From positions 160,204 to 224,203 of the forward strand of contig JAPOVQ010000025.1 in assembly GCA_026708035.1 (NCBI GenBank): a DNA stretch of 64,000 nt. The letters are read 5' to 3'. Positions within the stretch are counted from its first letter, which is position 1. Each line of letters begins with the position of its first letter. This DNA is from Chloroflexota bacterium. Lineage in GTDB: Bacteria; Chloroflexota; UBA11872. This document shows positions 45,138-53,188 of this stretch, in pieces. Under the pieces are notes generated by a model. The model had not been told where the DNA came from. It worked only from the letters and a program-made list of their open reading frames with translations, and searched no databases. Position numbers and translations under genes: made by a program.

Positions 45138-46040
45138 ATGGCGCAAGTCGAACCATCCACGGCGCTCCAGGCCGACGATCTCAGCTTCCAGGTCGAGGCC
45201 AAGTCGCTCTTGGAGCGCATAAACCTGCGCGCGGATCGCGGGCAGCTGGTCGGCGTCATCGGTCCAAACGGCGCGGGGAAGTCCACGCTTCTCCGCGCCA
45301 TGGCGGGTGTGCTGAGCCCGCACGAAGGCGTGGTCTGGCTCGAAGGCGAGGACCTGACCTCCCGCCCGGCCAAGGAGGTCGCGTCCAAGCTGGCGCTGGT
45401 GCCGCAGCTCGCGCCCTACACCCACGGATTCACGGTGCGCGAGCTGGTGCTCATGGGGCGCTATCCCCATTTAGGGCGCTTTGAGATCGAAGGGCCGGCC
45501 GACGATCGCATCGCCCGGGAGGCCATGCGCTTGACTGAGACCGAAGATTTCGAGGCGCGCACGCTGGACACCCTGTCCGGAGGCGAGCGCCAGCGGGTCT
45601 TCGTCTCACGCGCGCTAGCGCAACAGCCGCGGGTGCTCCTGCTGGACGAACCGACCGCCAACTTGGACGTGTTGCACAAGCTGCGCGTGCTGGATCTGGT
45701 CCGTCGTCTGGTGGATGAGGGGCTGACCGCAGTGGCCGCCATCCACGACCTCAGCATGGCAGCGCGATACTGCGATCGCTTGATCCTGCTCGCGTCCGGC
45801 CGGGTGCTTGCCGAAGGAACTCCGGAGGAGGTGCTCGTGCCGGAGATCATCGAATCCGCGTTCGGCGTCGAGTCGGCCGTCTACCGCGATCCTGTCACGG
45901 GGTCGTTGGCGATCAGCGTGATCGGTCCATCAGGAAGGAACGGAGCTCCGACCCCAACCGCCGGCGCCAACGGCCAAGGAGTCCGTGAAGGCGTTCCGGC
46001 CGACGCCGTCGCACCGAGCGCGAATGCAGGCCGAACATGA
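45138..46040 (+). CDS. btuD: ABC transporter ATP-binding protein (BtuD-like)
   Basis: This 300-residue ATPase of the importer shows Walker A GPNGAGKST, the signature motif LSGGERQRVFVSRALAQ, Walker B VLLLDEPTANLD and the switch His in AAIHDLSMAARYCDR. VPQLAPYTHGFTVRELVLMGRYPH is typical of the BtuD/FecE group. About 45 residues of Gly/Ala/Pro-rich sequence extend the C-terminus beyond the usual domain. It overlaps cobO by 4 bp. Confidence 0.92.
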   Translation: MAQVEPSTALQADDLSFQVEAKSLLERINLRADRGQLVGVIGPNGAGKSTLLRAMAGVLSPHEGVVWLEGEDLTSRPAKEVASKLALVPQLAPYTHGFTVRELVLMGRYPHLGRFEIEGPADDRIAREAMRLTETEDFEARTLDTLSGGERQRVFVSRALAQQPRVLLLDEPTANLDVLHKLRVLDLVRRLVDEGLTAVAAIHDLSMAARYCDRLILLASGRVLAEGTPEEVLVPEIIESAFGVESAVYRDPVTGSLAISVIGPSGRNGAPTPTAGANGQGVREGVPADAVAPSANAGRT

Positions 46041-46612
46041 GCGGCCGCGATCCGCATACGCCGCCCGCCGAGGTCACCAAGACCCGTCGCAAGCGCCATG
46101 GGCTGGTGATCGTCAACACCGGCGAAGGCAAAGGCAAGACCACGGCCGCCCTTGGGGTGATCTTTCGCGCCTGGGGACGGGATTTCAAGATCCGCATGTT
46201 CCAGTTCATCAAGCACACCGGCGCCACGTTTGGCGAGCACCGCGCGGCCATGCGGCTCGACATCCCCATCGAGGCGCTGGGCGACGGGTTCACCTGGCTG
46301 TCCAAGGACATGGATCGCACCCAGGCTCTGGCGGTGGAGCAATGGGGACGGTGCAAGGAAGCCATCCTGGAGGGCGAGGAAGACATCATCGTGCTCGATG
46401 AATTCACCTACGCCATGCACTACGGCTGGATTCCCGTCGCCGACGTCGTGACCGTACTCAAGCAGCGCCCGGCGCGCATGCACGTCATCATCACGGGTCG
46501 CTATGCGCCGCAGGAGTTGGTCGACTGCGCCGACCTGGTGACCGAAATGCGGATGATCAAGCATCCCTACCGCGAGCAGGGCATTCGCGCCCAGCAGGGG
46601 ATCGAGTTCTAG
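46037..46612 (+). CDS. cobO: cob(I)alamin adenosyltransferase (CobO/BtuR)
   Basis: This 191-residue enzyme transfers the adenosyl group of ATP to cob(I)alamin or cobinamide. The P-loop is GLVIVNTGEGKGKTTAALGV. MFQFIKHTGATFGEHRAAM, DIIVLDEFTYAMHYGW and MHVIITGRYAPQELVDCADLVTEM are CobO signatures. It should adenosylate imported corrinoids before the lower ligand is added. It overlaps btuD by 4 bp and precedes cobT by 2 bp. Confidence 0.95.
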   Translation: MSGRDPHTPPAEVTKTRRKRHGLVIVNTGEGKGKTTAALGVIFRAWGRDFKIRMFQFIKHTGATFGEHRAAMRLDIPIEALGDGFTWLSKDMDRTQALAVEQWGRCKEAILEGEEDIIVLDEFTYAMHYGWIPVADVVTVLKQRPARMHVIITGRYAPQELVDCADLVTEMRMIKHPYREQGIRAQQGIEF

Positions 46613-46614
46613 AC

Positions 46615-47676
46615 GTGACGCTCGACGACGTTGTCGGCCGCATTCGTCCGGGCGACTCCCGGGCAATGCAGGCGGCGACACGGCGTCAGCAGCGGCTCAC
46701 CAAACCCCCGGGCAGCCTGGGGCGCCTGGAGGATCTGTCCGTCCAACTGGCGGGCATCTTCGGAACCGACCGGCCAACCGTGGCGGGTACGACGGTCATC
46801 GTGGCGGCCGCCGATCACGGGGTGGTGGCGCAGGGCGTCACCGGCTATCCCCAGGCGGTGACGGCCCAGATGGTGCTGAACTTCCTGGCGGGCGGCGCGG
46901 CCATCAACGTCATGGCGCGGTCCCGCGGCGTGGACCTTCTGATCGTCGACGCCGGCGTAGCCACGCCGCTGCCGGCCCATCCCGATCTGCGCGTCGTCGC
47001 GTCGGAGCGGGGAACCCGCGACATCTCTCAAGGCCCGGCCATGACGCGTGCTCAAGCGGAAGCCTGCATTCGGGCCGGTGTCAATCTGGCCGAGGCAGCC
47101 GCCGAGCAAGGCGCAGCCATCATCGGCACGGGCGACATGGGCATCGGCAACACCACGTCCGCCGGCGCCATCACCGCCGCCGTCACGGGCGCCTCTCCCG
47201 CGCGAACGACGGGTCGGGGCACGGGGCGCACCGACCCCGAGCTGGCGCAAAAGGTTGCCTGTGTCGAGCGCGTCCTGGACGTGAATCAACCGGACCCGTC
47301 CGACGGAATGGACGTGCTCACCAGGGTCGGCGGCTTCGAAATCGGCGTGCTGGCAGGCGTGGCGCTCGGCGGGGCGCGGGCGCGCCGAGCGGTGGTGCTG
47401 GACGGCTTCGTATCCGGCGCCGCGGGCCTCATCGCGCACAGCCTCTGCCCCACCGTCCGCGACTACCTCATTGCAGGCCACGTCTCGGCCGAGCCCGGCC
47501 ACCCCATCGCCTTGGCGCACCTGAGCCTTCAACCGCTGCTCGATCTCGGCATGCGGCTCGGCGAGGGCACCGGCGCACTGCTGGCGGCGGGATTGGTGGA
47601 AGTCGCCGCCGCCTGCCTGAGCGACATGGCGACCTTCGAAGAGGCGGGCGTTTCCGACCGCGAGCCGGCCCACTGA
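46615..47676 (+). CDS. cobT: nicotinate-nucleotide-dimethylbenzimidazole phosphoribosyltransferase (CobT)
   Basis: This 353-residue enzyme makes alpha-ribazole phosphate, the activated lower ligand. Family features are RRQQRLTKPPGSLGRLEDL, VIVAAADHGVVAQGVTGYPQAVTAQMVLNFL, GTGDMGIGNTTSAGAI and the late CPTVRDYLIAGHVSAEPGHP with LGEGTGALLA, which includes the catalytic Glu. The start is GTG 46615, 2 bp after cobO. Confidence 0.95.
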   Translation: MTLDDVVGRIRPGDSRAMQAATRRQQRLTKPPGSLGRLEDLSVQLAGIFGTDRPTVAGTTVIVAAADHGVVAQGVTGYPQAVTAQMVLNFLAGGAAINVMARSRGVDLLIVDAGVATPLPAHPDLRVVASERGTRDISQGPAMTRAQAEACIRAGVNLAEAAAEQGAAIIGTGDMGIGNTTSAGAITAAVTGASPARTTGRGTGRTDPELAQKVACVERVLDVNQPDPSDGMDVLTRVGGFEIGVLAGVALGGARARRAVVLDGFVSGAAGLIAHSLCPTVRDYLIAGHVSAEPGHPIALAHLSLQPLLDLGMRLGEGTGALLAAGLVEVAAACLSDMATFEEAGVSDREPAH

Positions 47677-47680
47677 CCCA

Positions 47681-48433
47681 ATGAGAAACCTGCGGCTCGC
47701 GATCGGCTTCTTGACGGTGTTGCCGTTCGCGCCGAGTCACTCGGGCCCCATGGGGCCGGCGCGCGCGTATTTCCCGCTCGTCGGCCTCGGGCTGGGCGGG
47801 ATCCTGGCCGGGCTGGACCTCGCGGCCCGGCAGGTGCTGCCGTTGCCGGCGGTGGGCGCGCTGCTGGTGGCGGCCCTGCTGGCCTTGACGCGAGCCATCC
47901 ACACCGAAGGATTCCTCGATACGTGCGACGGCGTGCTCGGCGGACGCGACCCGGAGGCGCGGTTGGAGATTCTGCGCGACTCCCGCGTTGGTGCGTTCGC
48001 CGTGGTTGGCGGCGCGAGCCTGGTGCTGCTCAAATGGACCCTCGTGATGGGAATCCCCGACGCGGAACGCACCAGCCTCCTGGTGCTCTTCCCGTGCCTG
48101 TCTCGCTGGGGCATGGTGGCCACCATGGGCGTCTTTCCCTATGTCCGATCCCAGGGCCTTGGCACGGCGTTCCAGGCCGGCGCCAACTGGCGTCAGCTCG
48201 CGCTTGCCCTCGCCACGGCCGCGTTGGCCGGCTGGCTGCTGCTGGGCATCGCCGGAATTCTCCTGCTGGGGTGCACTACGGTAGTCGCGCTGGGACTCGG
48301 CTGGTGGTTCAAGCGCCTGCTCGGCGGCATGACCGGGGACACCTACGGCGCCACCAACGAGGTGGCCGAAGTGGCGGTCCTGCTGCTCGGCCTGAGCGTG
48401 GCGCCGGCCCTGGTCGACGCTCCGTTCTGGTAG
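47681..48433 (+). CDS. cobS: adenosylcobinamide-GDP ribazoletransferase (cobalamin synthase, CobS)
   Basis: This 250-residue integral membrane enzyme joins alpha-ribazole (phosphate) to adenosylcobinamide-GDP. Signature parts are RLAIGFLTVLPF near the start, TRAIHTEGFLDTCDGVLGGRDPEARLEILRDSRVGAFA with the metal-binding acidic residues, and LLGGMTGDTYGATNEVAEV near the end. Several hydrophobic helices lie between. It begins 4 bp after cobT. Confidence 0.95.
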   Translation: MRNLRLAIGFLTVLPFAPSHSGPMGPARAYFPLVGLGLGGILAGLDLAARQVLPLPAVGALLVAALLALTRAIHTEGFLDTCDGVLGGRDPEARLEILRDSRVGAFAVVGGASLVLLKWTLVMGIPDAERTSLLVLFPCLSRWGMVATMGVFPYVRSQGLGTAFQAGANWRQLALALATAALAGWLLLGIAGILLLGCTTVVALGLGWWFKRLLGGMTGDTYGATNEVAEVAVLLLGLSVAPALVDAPFW

Positions 48434-48480
48434 ATGGCGCCAACAGCAATCGGCGCCCGCGGGCGTCCATAGGAGGGATG

Positions 48481-49116
48481 ATGGGTCACTGGTATCTCGT
48501 GCGCCACGGCGAAACGGACTGGAACCTCACCGAGCGGATTCAAGGCCAGGTGGACGTGCCGCTGAACTCCACCGGAATCCGCCAGGTGAGCCACTTGGCG
48601 CGGCGGCTGGAAGATGTTCGCATCGACGCCATCTACAGCAGCGACCTTGCGCGCACCCATGAGACCGCCCGGCTCATCGCGGCGGGTCGCGACACCGCAA
48701 TCGTCACCGACCCCGCTCTGCGCGAGTTTTCGTTCGGCGAGTGGGAAGGCCTCACGTCGGAGGAGATCGAGGCGCTGCAACCGGGCGCAATGGCCGAGCG
48801 GATCAGCGCCGGTAATGAGGAATTCTCCGCGCCGGGCGGCGAAAACACCTGGCAGGTGCTGGACCGCGTGCGGCAGTTCTGCGCCCGCGCCGCCGAGCGC
48901 CATGATCCGTCGGATGACGTCCTGATCGTCGCCCACGGCGGATCGATTCGCGCCCTCGCGGTCGCCTTGCTGGACCTGGCGGCCACCGAGTTCTGGCGAT
49001 TTCGAATTCACTGCGCCAGCCTGGCCATCATCCGGAATCACTCCGACGGACGCACGCTCGTTCGGTGGAACGACATCAGCCACCTGCCCGCCGAGGACCG
49101 TGATACTCCAATATGA
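48481..49116 (+). CDS. cobC: alpha-ribazole phosphatase-like histidine phosphatase (CobC)
   Basis: This 211-residue member of the histidine phosphatase family has the catalytic motif LVRHGETDWN near the N-terminus. YSSDLARTHETA, REFSFGEWEGLTSEEI and IVAHGGSIRALA complete the active site. Position between cobS and cobU suggests removal of the 5'-phosphate of alpha-ribazole or of cobalamin phosphate. I chose ATG 48481, four bases after AGGAGG; the frame is open far upstream through cobS. It overlaps cobU by 4 bp. Confidence 0.88.
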   Translation: MGHWYLVRHGETDWNLTERIQGQVDVPLNSTGIRQVSHLARRLEDVRIDAIYSSDLARTHETARLIAAGRDTAIVTDPALREFSFGEWEGLTSEEIEALQPGAMAERISAGNEEFSAPGGENTWQVLDRVRQFCARAAERHDPSDDVLIVAHGGSIRALAVALLDLAATEFWRFRIHCASLAIIRNHSDGRTLVRWNDISHLPAEDRDTPI

Positions 49117-49661
49117 GCAAACGGCTGACCCTGGTGCTGGGCGGCGTCCGCGCCGGCAAGAGTCGCCACGCGCAAACGCTGGCGCAGACCGGACAGCGCG
49201 TGCTGGTGGTGGCCACGGCGGAGGCCGGCGGCGAGGAAATGGCCGCCCGCATCGAGGCGCATCGGGCGGAGCGGCCCGCCGACTGGGACACGCTGGAAGA
49301 GCCGCTTGACCTCGTGACGGCCCTGGCCCCGCGCCTGCCCGATTACGACACCGTGCTGCTCGACTGCCTGACTCTCTGGGTGAGCAACCTTCTGCTCAAG
49401 ACCGCCGACGCGGGGCAGGCCGCTCTCGACATCCCCGCCGAGTCCGATCGCCTGCTCCAGCTCTACGAAGACGGCGACGCCTCATGGTTCGTCGTCAGCA
49501 ACGAGGTGGGCCTCGGCGTCATCCCGGCGAACGAGCTGGCACGCGCCTATGCCGACGCGCTCGGGAGGGTAAACCAGGTATTCGCCGCCGCGGCGGACGA
49601 CGTGATCGTGATGTACGCCGGGGTGCCGGTGAACGTAAGGGCCTACAGCTCAGGCGAGTGA
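49113..49661 (+). CDS. cobU: adenosylcobinamide kinase/guanylyltransferase (CobU)
   Basis: This 182-residue bifunctional enzyme phosphorylates adenosylcobinamide and then attaches GMP. The P-loop is VLGGVRAGKSRHAQ. DTVLLDCLTLWVSNLL and WFVVSNEVGLGVIPANELARAYADALGRVNQ are family hallmarks. The C-terminus is odd: after AGVPV the protein continues NVRAYSSGE, and a near-copy of the last 38 bp with a different ending is found 1 kb downstream, past the erm-like gene. The present 3' end may therefore be a rebuilt one. Confidence 0.93.
   Translation: MSKRLTLVLGGVRAGKSRHAQTLAQTGQRVLVVATAEAGGEEMAARIEAHRAERPADWDTLEEPLDLVTALAPRLPDYDTVLLDCLTLWVSNLLLKTADAGQAALDIPAESDRLLQLYEDGDASWFVVSNEVGLGVIPANELARAYADALGRVNQVFAAAADDVIVMYAGVPVNVRAYSSGE
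49596..49633 (+). repeat. left copy of a 38-bp direct repeat (3' end of cobU)
   Basis: This segment lies inside cobU and starts GACGACGTGATCGTGATGTA. It matches 50640-50677 in 36 of 38 positions by eye. The two copies bracket the erm-like gene in direct orientation. Confidence 0.85.
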
Positions 49662-49758
49662 CCCGTGTAAACGGCGCTTAGAACCGAGGGCGGGCGATGG
49701 TAGCCTGCGTCCGAAGTGCACGAAACCATGAGGGACATACCCATGGGCTCCGCCACGG

Positions 49759-50649
49759 TTGTTCGCCGTGTCAGGTCGCAGACCCGAACACGGCCAGAAC
49801 TTTCTGCGGTCGAGGCGGCTCGCACGCCAGCTTCTCGCTAAGACCTCAATCTCGTCCGACGACCTGGTCCTCGAAATCGGGGCCGGGCGAGGGGCGCTCA
49901 CCGGACCACTGGCCGAGCGCTGTCGGCACGTCGCGGCCTACGAGATCGATCCGCACGTGTTCCGCGCCCTTGAACGGTCGCTCGGTGATGCCGCGAACGT
50001 AACGCTCGTCCACGCGGACTTTCTGCGCAGCGAGCTTCCGCGCGGCCGCTACAAAGTCTGCGCGAGCCTGCCATTCAATATCACGGCTGATGTTGTCGCA
50101 AAGCTCACGAGCGGTCTCGATCCGCCGGTGGACGCCTACCTCGTCGTTCAGCAGGAGGCTGCCGAGCGGTTCATCGTGCACCGCCAGCGACGCTTCACAC
50201 TCGTGGCTTGTCTGCTGTACCCGAGATGGCGTGTCCGAGTGCTTGCGCGCATCCCGGCTGCGGCCTTCAGGCCCCGACCAGCCGTTGATGCCGTACTCCT
50301 TCACCTGAGACTTCGGCCCCAACCCTTGATTGCGTCGCGTGGTGACGCCTTGTACCGAGACCTCGTGACACAGGGCTTCGTTGGCGGTCCGAGGCTGCGG
50401 GCGTCTCTGCGTTCGCTGTTCACGCGACGGCAACTGCGTCGGGTCTTGCACAACCTGCGGCTCACACTGGATCAATCGCCGTCGGCGGTGCGCCCTGAGC
50501 AATGGATCGGCCTGACGCGCTTTGTGGCCCAACACCGTGACGAAGTGAACCTCCGCGGCATTCGCGGAGCGAACGCCAGGCTTCGGAAGCGGCAACGACG
50601 GTTGCGCAAGTCGCACCGCACCCGATCATCGCGTCGGCTGACGACGTGA
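49759..50649 (+). CDS. Erm-type 23S rRNA adenine-N6 methyltransferase
   Basis: This 296-residue protein belongs to the KsgA/Erm family. HGQNFLRSRR is the Erm/KsgA N-terminal motif, LVLEIGAGRGALTGPLAE binds SAM, ASLPFNITADVVAKL carries the catalytic (N/S)LPF motif, and FRPRPAVDAVLLHL and PEQWIGLTRFVAQH are typical of Erm. The C-terminal tail is strongly basic (RLRKRQRRLRKSHRTRSSRR), as in actinobacterial Erm proteins. Its family role is methylation of A2058 of 23S rRNA, which gives macrolide-lincosamide-streptogramin B resistance. The start is unclear (TTG 49759 or GTG 49768). The last codons and stop fall inside a duplicated cobU fragment, so the gene was probably inserted here. Confidence 0.75.
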   Translation: MFAVSGRRPEHGQNFLRSRRLARQLLAKTSISSDDLVLEIGAGRGALTGPLAERCRHVAAYEIDPHVFRALERSLGDAANVTLVHADFLRSELPRGRYKVCASLPFNITADVVAKLTSGLDPPVDAYLVVQQEAAERFIVHRQRRFTLVACLLYPRWRVRVLARIPAAAFRPRPAVDAVLLHLRLRPQPLIASRGDALYRDLVTQGFVGGPRLRASLRSLFTRRQLRRVLHNLRLTLDQSPSAVRPEQWIGLTRFVAQHRDEVNLRGIRGANARLRKRQRRLRKSHRTRSSRRLTT

Positions 50650-50684
50650 TCGTGATGTTCGCCGGGGTGCCCGTGAAAATCTAA
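50640..50684 (+). pseudogene. duplicated or displaced 3' end of cobU
   Basis: From 50640 the sequence repeats the cobU 3' end and reads, in the cobU frame, DDVIVMFAGVPVKI followed by TAA. That is the length at which CobU proteins usually end. The erm-like stop codon lies within it. It is probably the original cobU terminus or a target duplication left by insertion of the erm-bearing segment. Confidence 0.75.
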
Positions 50685-50729
50685 GCCCTGAAAGCAGGCG
50701 CGAATACGGAGGAATACCCCGCCAGGTAC

Positions 50730-51665
50730 CTAGTTTCGGTGCTTGGCACTGCGGTCGCCGGTCGTTACACCCCCGCCTATCACTCGGCTGTCATGCACTG
50801 CGACGAGCCCCGGCAGGCGCGCCCACGCCTGACGCTCGGCCCAGTTGATCCGGTCGGCGTCGGCGGCAAAGAGCAACCCCAGCACGGTGCCGCTGTGCGC
50901 CACGTTGACCCCAACCGCCCCGGCGGCTTGCGCCAGGTCGAGCACGGATGCGAGCTGCGGCTTGGGGAGCACCGCCTGGTTCGCCAGGCTGCTCAGCGTC
51001 GCGCCTTCGCCAATTGGCTGCGCGTCGCCCTCGGCCAGTCCTGCTGTGATGAGGTCCAGGGCTTCGCGAAACCGCGAGGCGTGGGATCGATGCTCGGCCC
51101 GACGGTCCACGGCATTGAACGCTTCGGTATCGACCTCATCGGCAAACTCCAGCGCCAGGACCCGCATCGCGGGCGGTTGTCCCAGCGACCGCGCCATACG
51201 GCCGCCGCGATGATCGAAGAGCGCGATGCCGGGCAGCATCACGCCATCGCTCGGCTCCACGGCCAGCGCGAGCTTCGCCTGCTGCCGCGGGTCGATGGAC
51301 GCGCTCAGCCCCGCCGCCGTCGCGCCGATGGCCGCGGCCACGTCGGCCGTGCTGCTGGCCATGCCCTTGGCTCGCGGCAGCGCAGTCTCGAGATACAGGC
51401 GGGCGTCCAGGTCGCGGCGTCCCAGGAATTCCAAGGTCAGCGCCACGGCCCGGCGGGCCTTGGGAGCGTGTGCCGGCCCGTCGACCCTCCCGCTCCCGTC
51501 CGACAGCTCAACCGTGGCCGTCGAGCCGAGATCGATCGGGCAGGTCACCATCGCAATCGTGCCGTCCAACTCGCCCTGGGCCAGCTCGCCGCAGGTCCCC
51601 GGCGCCCACGCCGTGCCGCGCGCGACGGCGACTTCAGCCGCACCTGCGCGAACCGGCGAAGTCAT
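50730..51665 (-). CDS. pduX: L-threonine kinase (PduX-like GHMP kinase)
   Basis: This 311-residue GHMP-family kinase opens with APGTCGELAQGELDG, the motif of PduX. ETALPRAKGMASSTADVAAAIGA is the nucleotide-binding loop, and AGAVGVNVAHSGTVLGLLF the C-terminal motif. PduX makes L-threonine-O-3-phosphate, the substrate of the CobD decarboxylase encoded in the same operon. The start overlaps the cobQ stop by 4 bp. Confidence 0.88.
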   Translation of the reverse strand: MTSPVRAGAAEVAVARGTAWAPGTCGELAQGELDGTIAMVTCPIDLGSTATVELSDGSGRVDGPAHAPKARRAVALTLEFLGRRDLDARLYLETALPRAKGMASSTADVAAAIGATAAGLSASIDPRQQAKLALAVEPSDGVMLPGIALFDHRGGRMARSLGQPPAMRVLALEFADEVDTEAFNAVDRRAEHRSHASRFREALDLITAGLAEGDAQPIGEGATLSSLANQAVLPKPQLASVLDLAQAAGAVGVNVAHSGTVLGLLFAADADRINWAERQAWARLPGLVAVHDSRVIGGGVTTGDRSAKHRN

Positions 51666-53188
51666 GGCTCGAGACCCGTCAGGCCGTAGATCAATTTCAT
51701 GTCGAGGTGTTCGCGCACCAGCGACGCCAGCTTGTCGTACTCGACGTTTGGCTCGATGTCGTCATGGTCGGTCGGCAAGCTGAGCCCGCGCCGCGCGCCG
51801 GCGCAGGCCAGAATCGAGCGTCGCACCTCCCGGTTGTGTAACAGGCCGTGCAGATAGGTGCCCAGCGTCAGGCCTTCGGCGTCCATTGCCCCATCCGAGA
51901 AGTCGACGCGCTGCCGGGACTGCTCGTCAACCGCGAAGGGACTGAAACACCCAACGGCTGAGGTGACCCCCATGTGGATTTCGTAGGCGACAACCTCCGC
52001 ACCGCTGCACCCGGCAAGCAGTCCATCGCTCCCGGCGACCCGCGCCCTGACTTGATGCGTCGCCTTGTCTGGACGAAACGTCGTGGTGGCCGGCAGCAGC
52101 CCCAGACCCGGCGTCTCGGCGATCCGTGACTCAACCGAGTCCGGGTCTAGGAGCCGCTCGCCGAGCATCTGGTATCCCGCGCAGATTCCAATCACCGGCA
52201 CCCCGCCGCGCCGCGCGCTCACGATGCGCTCGGCCAGGCCCCGCTCACGCAACCAGCCAAGGTCGGCCACCGTGGTCTTGCTGCCGGGTATCACCACTAA
52301 GTCCGGATCGCCGAATTCGGCCGCCCGCGCCACAAATCGCAGCCGCACGCCCGGCTCGTGCCGCAGCGGATCGAAGTCGTCGAAGTTGGCGATATGCGGC
52401 AGCCGCATCACGGCAACGTCAACGGCGGTCTCGTCGTCGGTCTCGGAGTCGGCCCCGAGGCCGACCGAATCCTCCTCGGGAATGTGGATGTCGGTGAAGT
52501 ACGGCACGACGCCCACCACCGGCGCGCCGGTGCGCTCGCGCAGGAACTCCAGGCCCGAGTCGAGCAGGGACGGGTCGCCGCGAAACTTGTTGATCACGTG
52601 CCCGCCGACCAGCGCGCGCTCTTCCGGCTCCAACAGCTCCATCGTCCCGACAAGCTGGGCGAAGATCCCGCCGCGATCGATGTCGCCCACCAACAACACC
52701 GGCGCCTGGGCGTGGCGCGCGACCCGCATGTTGACGATGTCGTGCTGCTTGAGGTTGATCTCCGCGGGGCTTCCGGCGCCCTCGATCACCACGACGTCAA
52801 ACTCCGTCCGCAGCCGATCGAGCGCCGCCGTGACCATCGTCCACATCTCGGACTTCAGTTGCTGGTACTCGCGGGCCGAGGCCACGGCCTGCGGCCGGCC
52901 CAGCAGCACAACCTGGGAGCGGCGGTCGCCCTCGGGCTTGAGCAGGATGGGGTTCATATCCACGCTCGGCTCGACCAGCGCCGCCGCGGCCTGCACCGCC
53001 TGCGACCGGCCAATCTCGCCACCGTCGGGCGTGGCGTAGGAATTCAAGGACATGTTCTGCGCCTTAAACGGCGCGACCTGGAATCCGTCCTGGGCGAAGA
53101 TGCGACAGAGGGCCGTCGCGAGGACGGACTTTCCGGCGTGCGACGAGGTGCCCTGAACCATCAGCACCTTGGCGCGGCGGCTACCCAT
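51662..53188 (-). CDS. cobQ: cobyric acid synthase (CobQ/CbiP)
   Basis: This 508-residue glutamine-dependent amidotransferase amidates four side chains of adenosylcobyrinic acid a,c-diamide. The N-terminal synthetase part has VQGTSSHAGKSVLATALCRIF and APFKAQNMSLNSYATPDGGEIGRSQAVQA. The C-terminal glutaminase part has VIPGSKTTVADLGWLRE, with catalytic Cys in VIGICAGYQMLGERL and His in GTYLHGLLHN. The ATG at 53188 overlaps the cobD stop by 8 bp; the longer open frame is not used. No CbiA or other ring enzyme is nearby. Confidence 0.94.
   Translation of the reverse strand: MGSRRAKVLMVQGTSSHAGKSVLATALCRIFAQDGFQVAPFKAQNMSLNSYATPDGGEIGRSQAVQAAAALVEPSVDMNPILLKPEGDRRSQVVLLGRPQAVASAREYQQLKSEMWTMVTAALDRLRTEFDVVVIEGAGSPAEINLKQHDIVNMRVARHAQAPVLLVGDIDRGGIFAQLVGTMELLEPEERALVGGHVINKFRGDPSLLDSGLEFLRERTGAPVVGVVPYFTDIHIPEEDSVGLGADSETDDETAVDVAVMRLPHIANFDDFDPLRHEPGVRLRFVARAAEFGDPDLVVIPGSKTTVADLGWLRERGLAERIVSARRGGVPVIGICAGYQMLGERLLDPDSVESRIAETPGLGLLPATTTFRPDKATHQVRARVAGSDGLLAGCSGAEVVAYEIHMGVTSAVGCFSPFAVDEQSRQRVDFSDGAMDAEGLTLGTYLHGLLHNREVRRSILACAGARRGLSLPTDHDDIEPNVEYDKLASLVREHLDMKLIYGLTGLEP

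Noticed and set aside
47923..48480. Upstream extension of the histidine phosphatase (CobC) frame
   Set aside because: The frame is open through cobS, but cobS is clearly coding in another frame, and AGGAGG at 48471 marks the true start at 48481.
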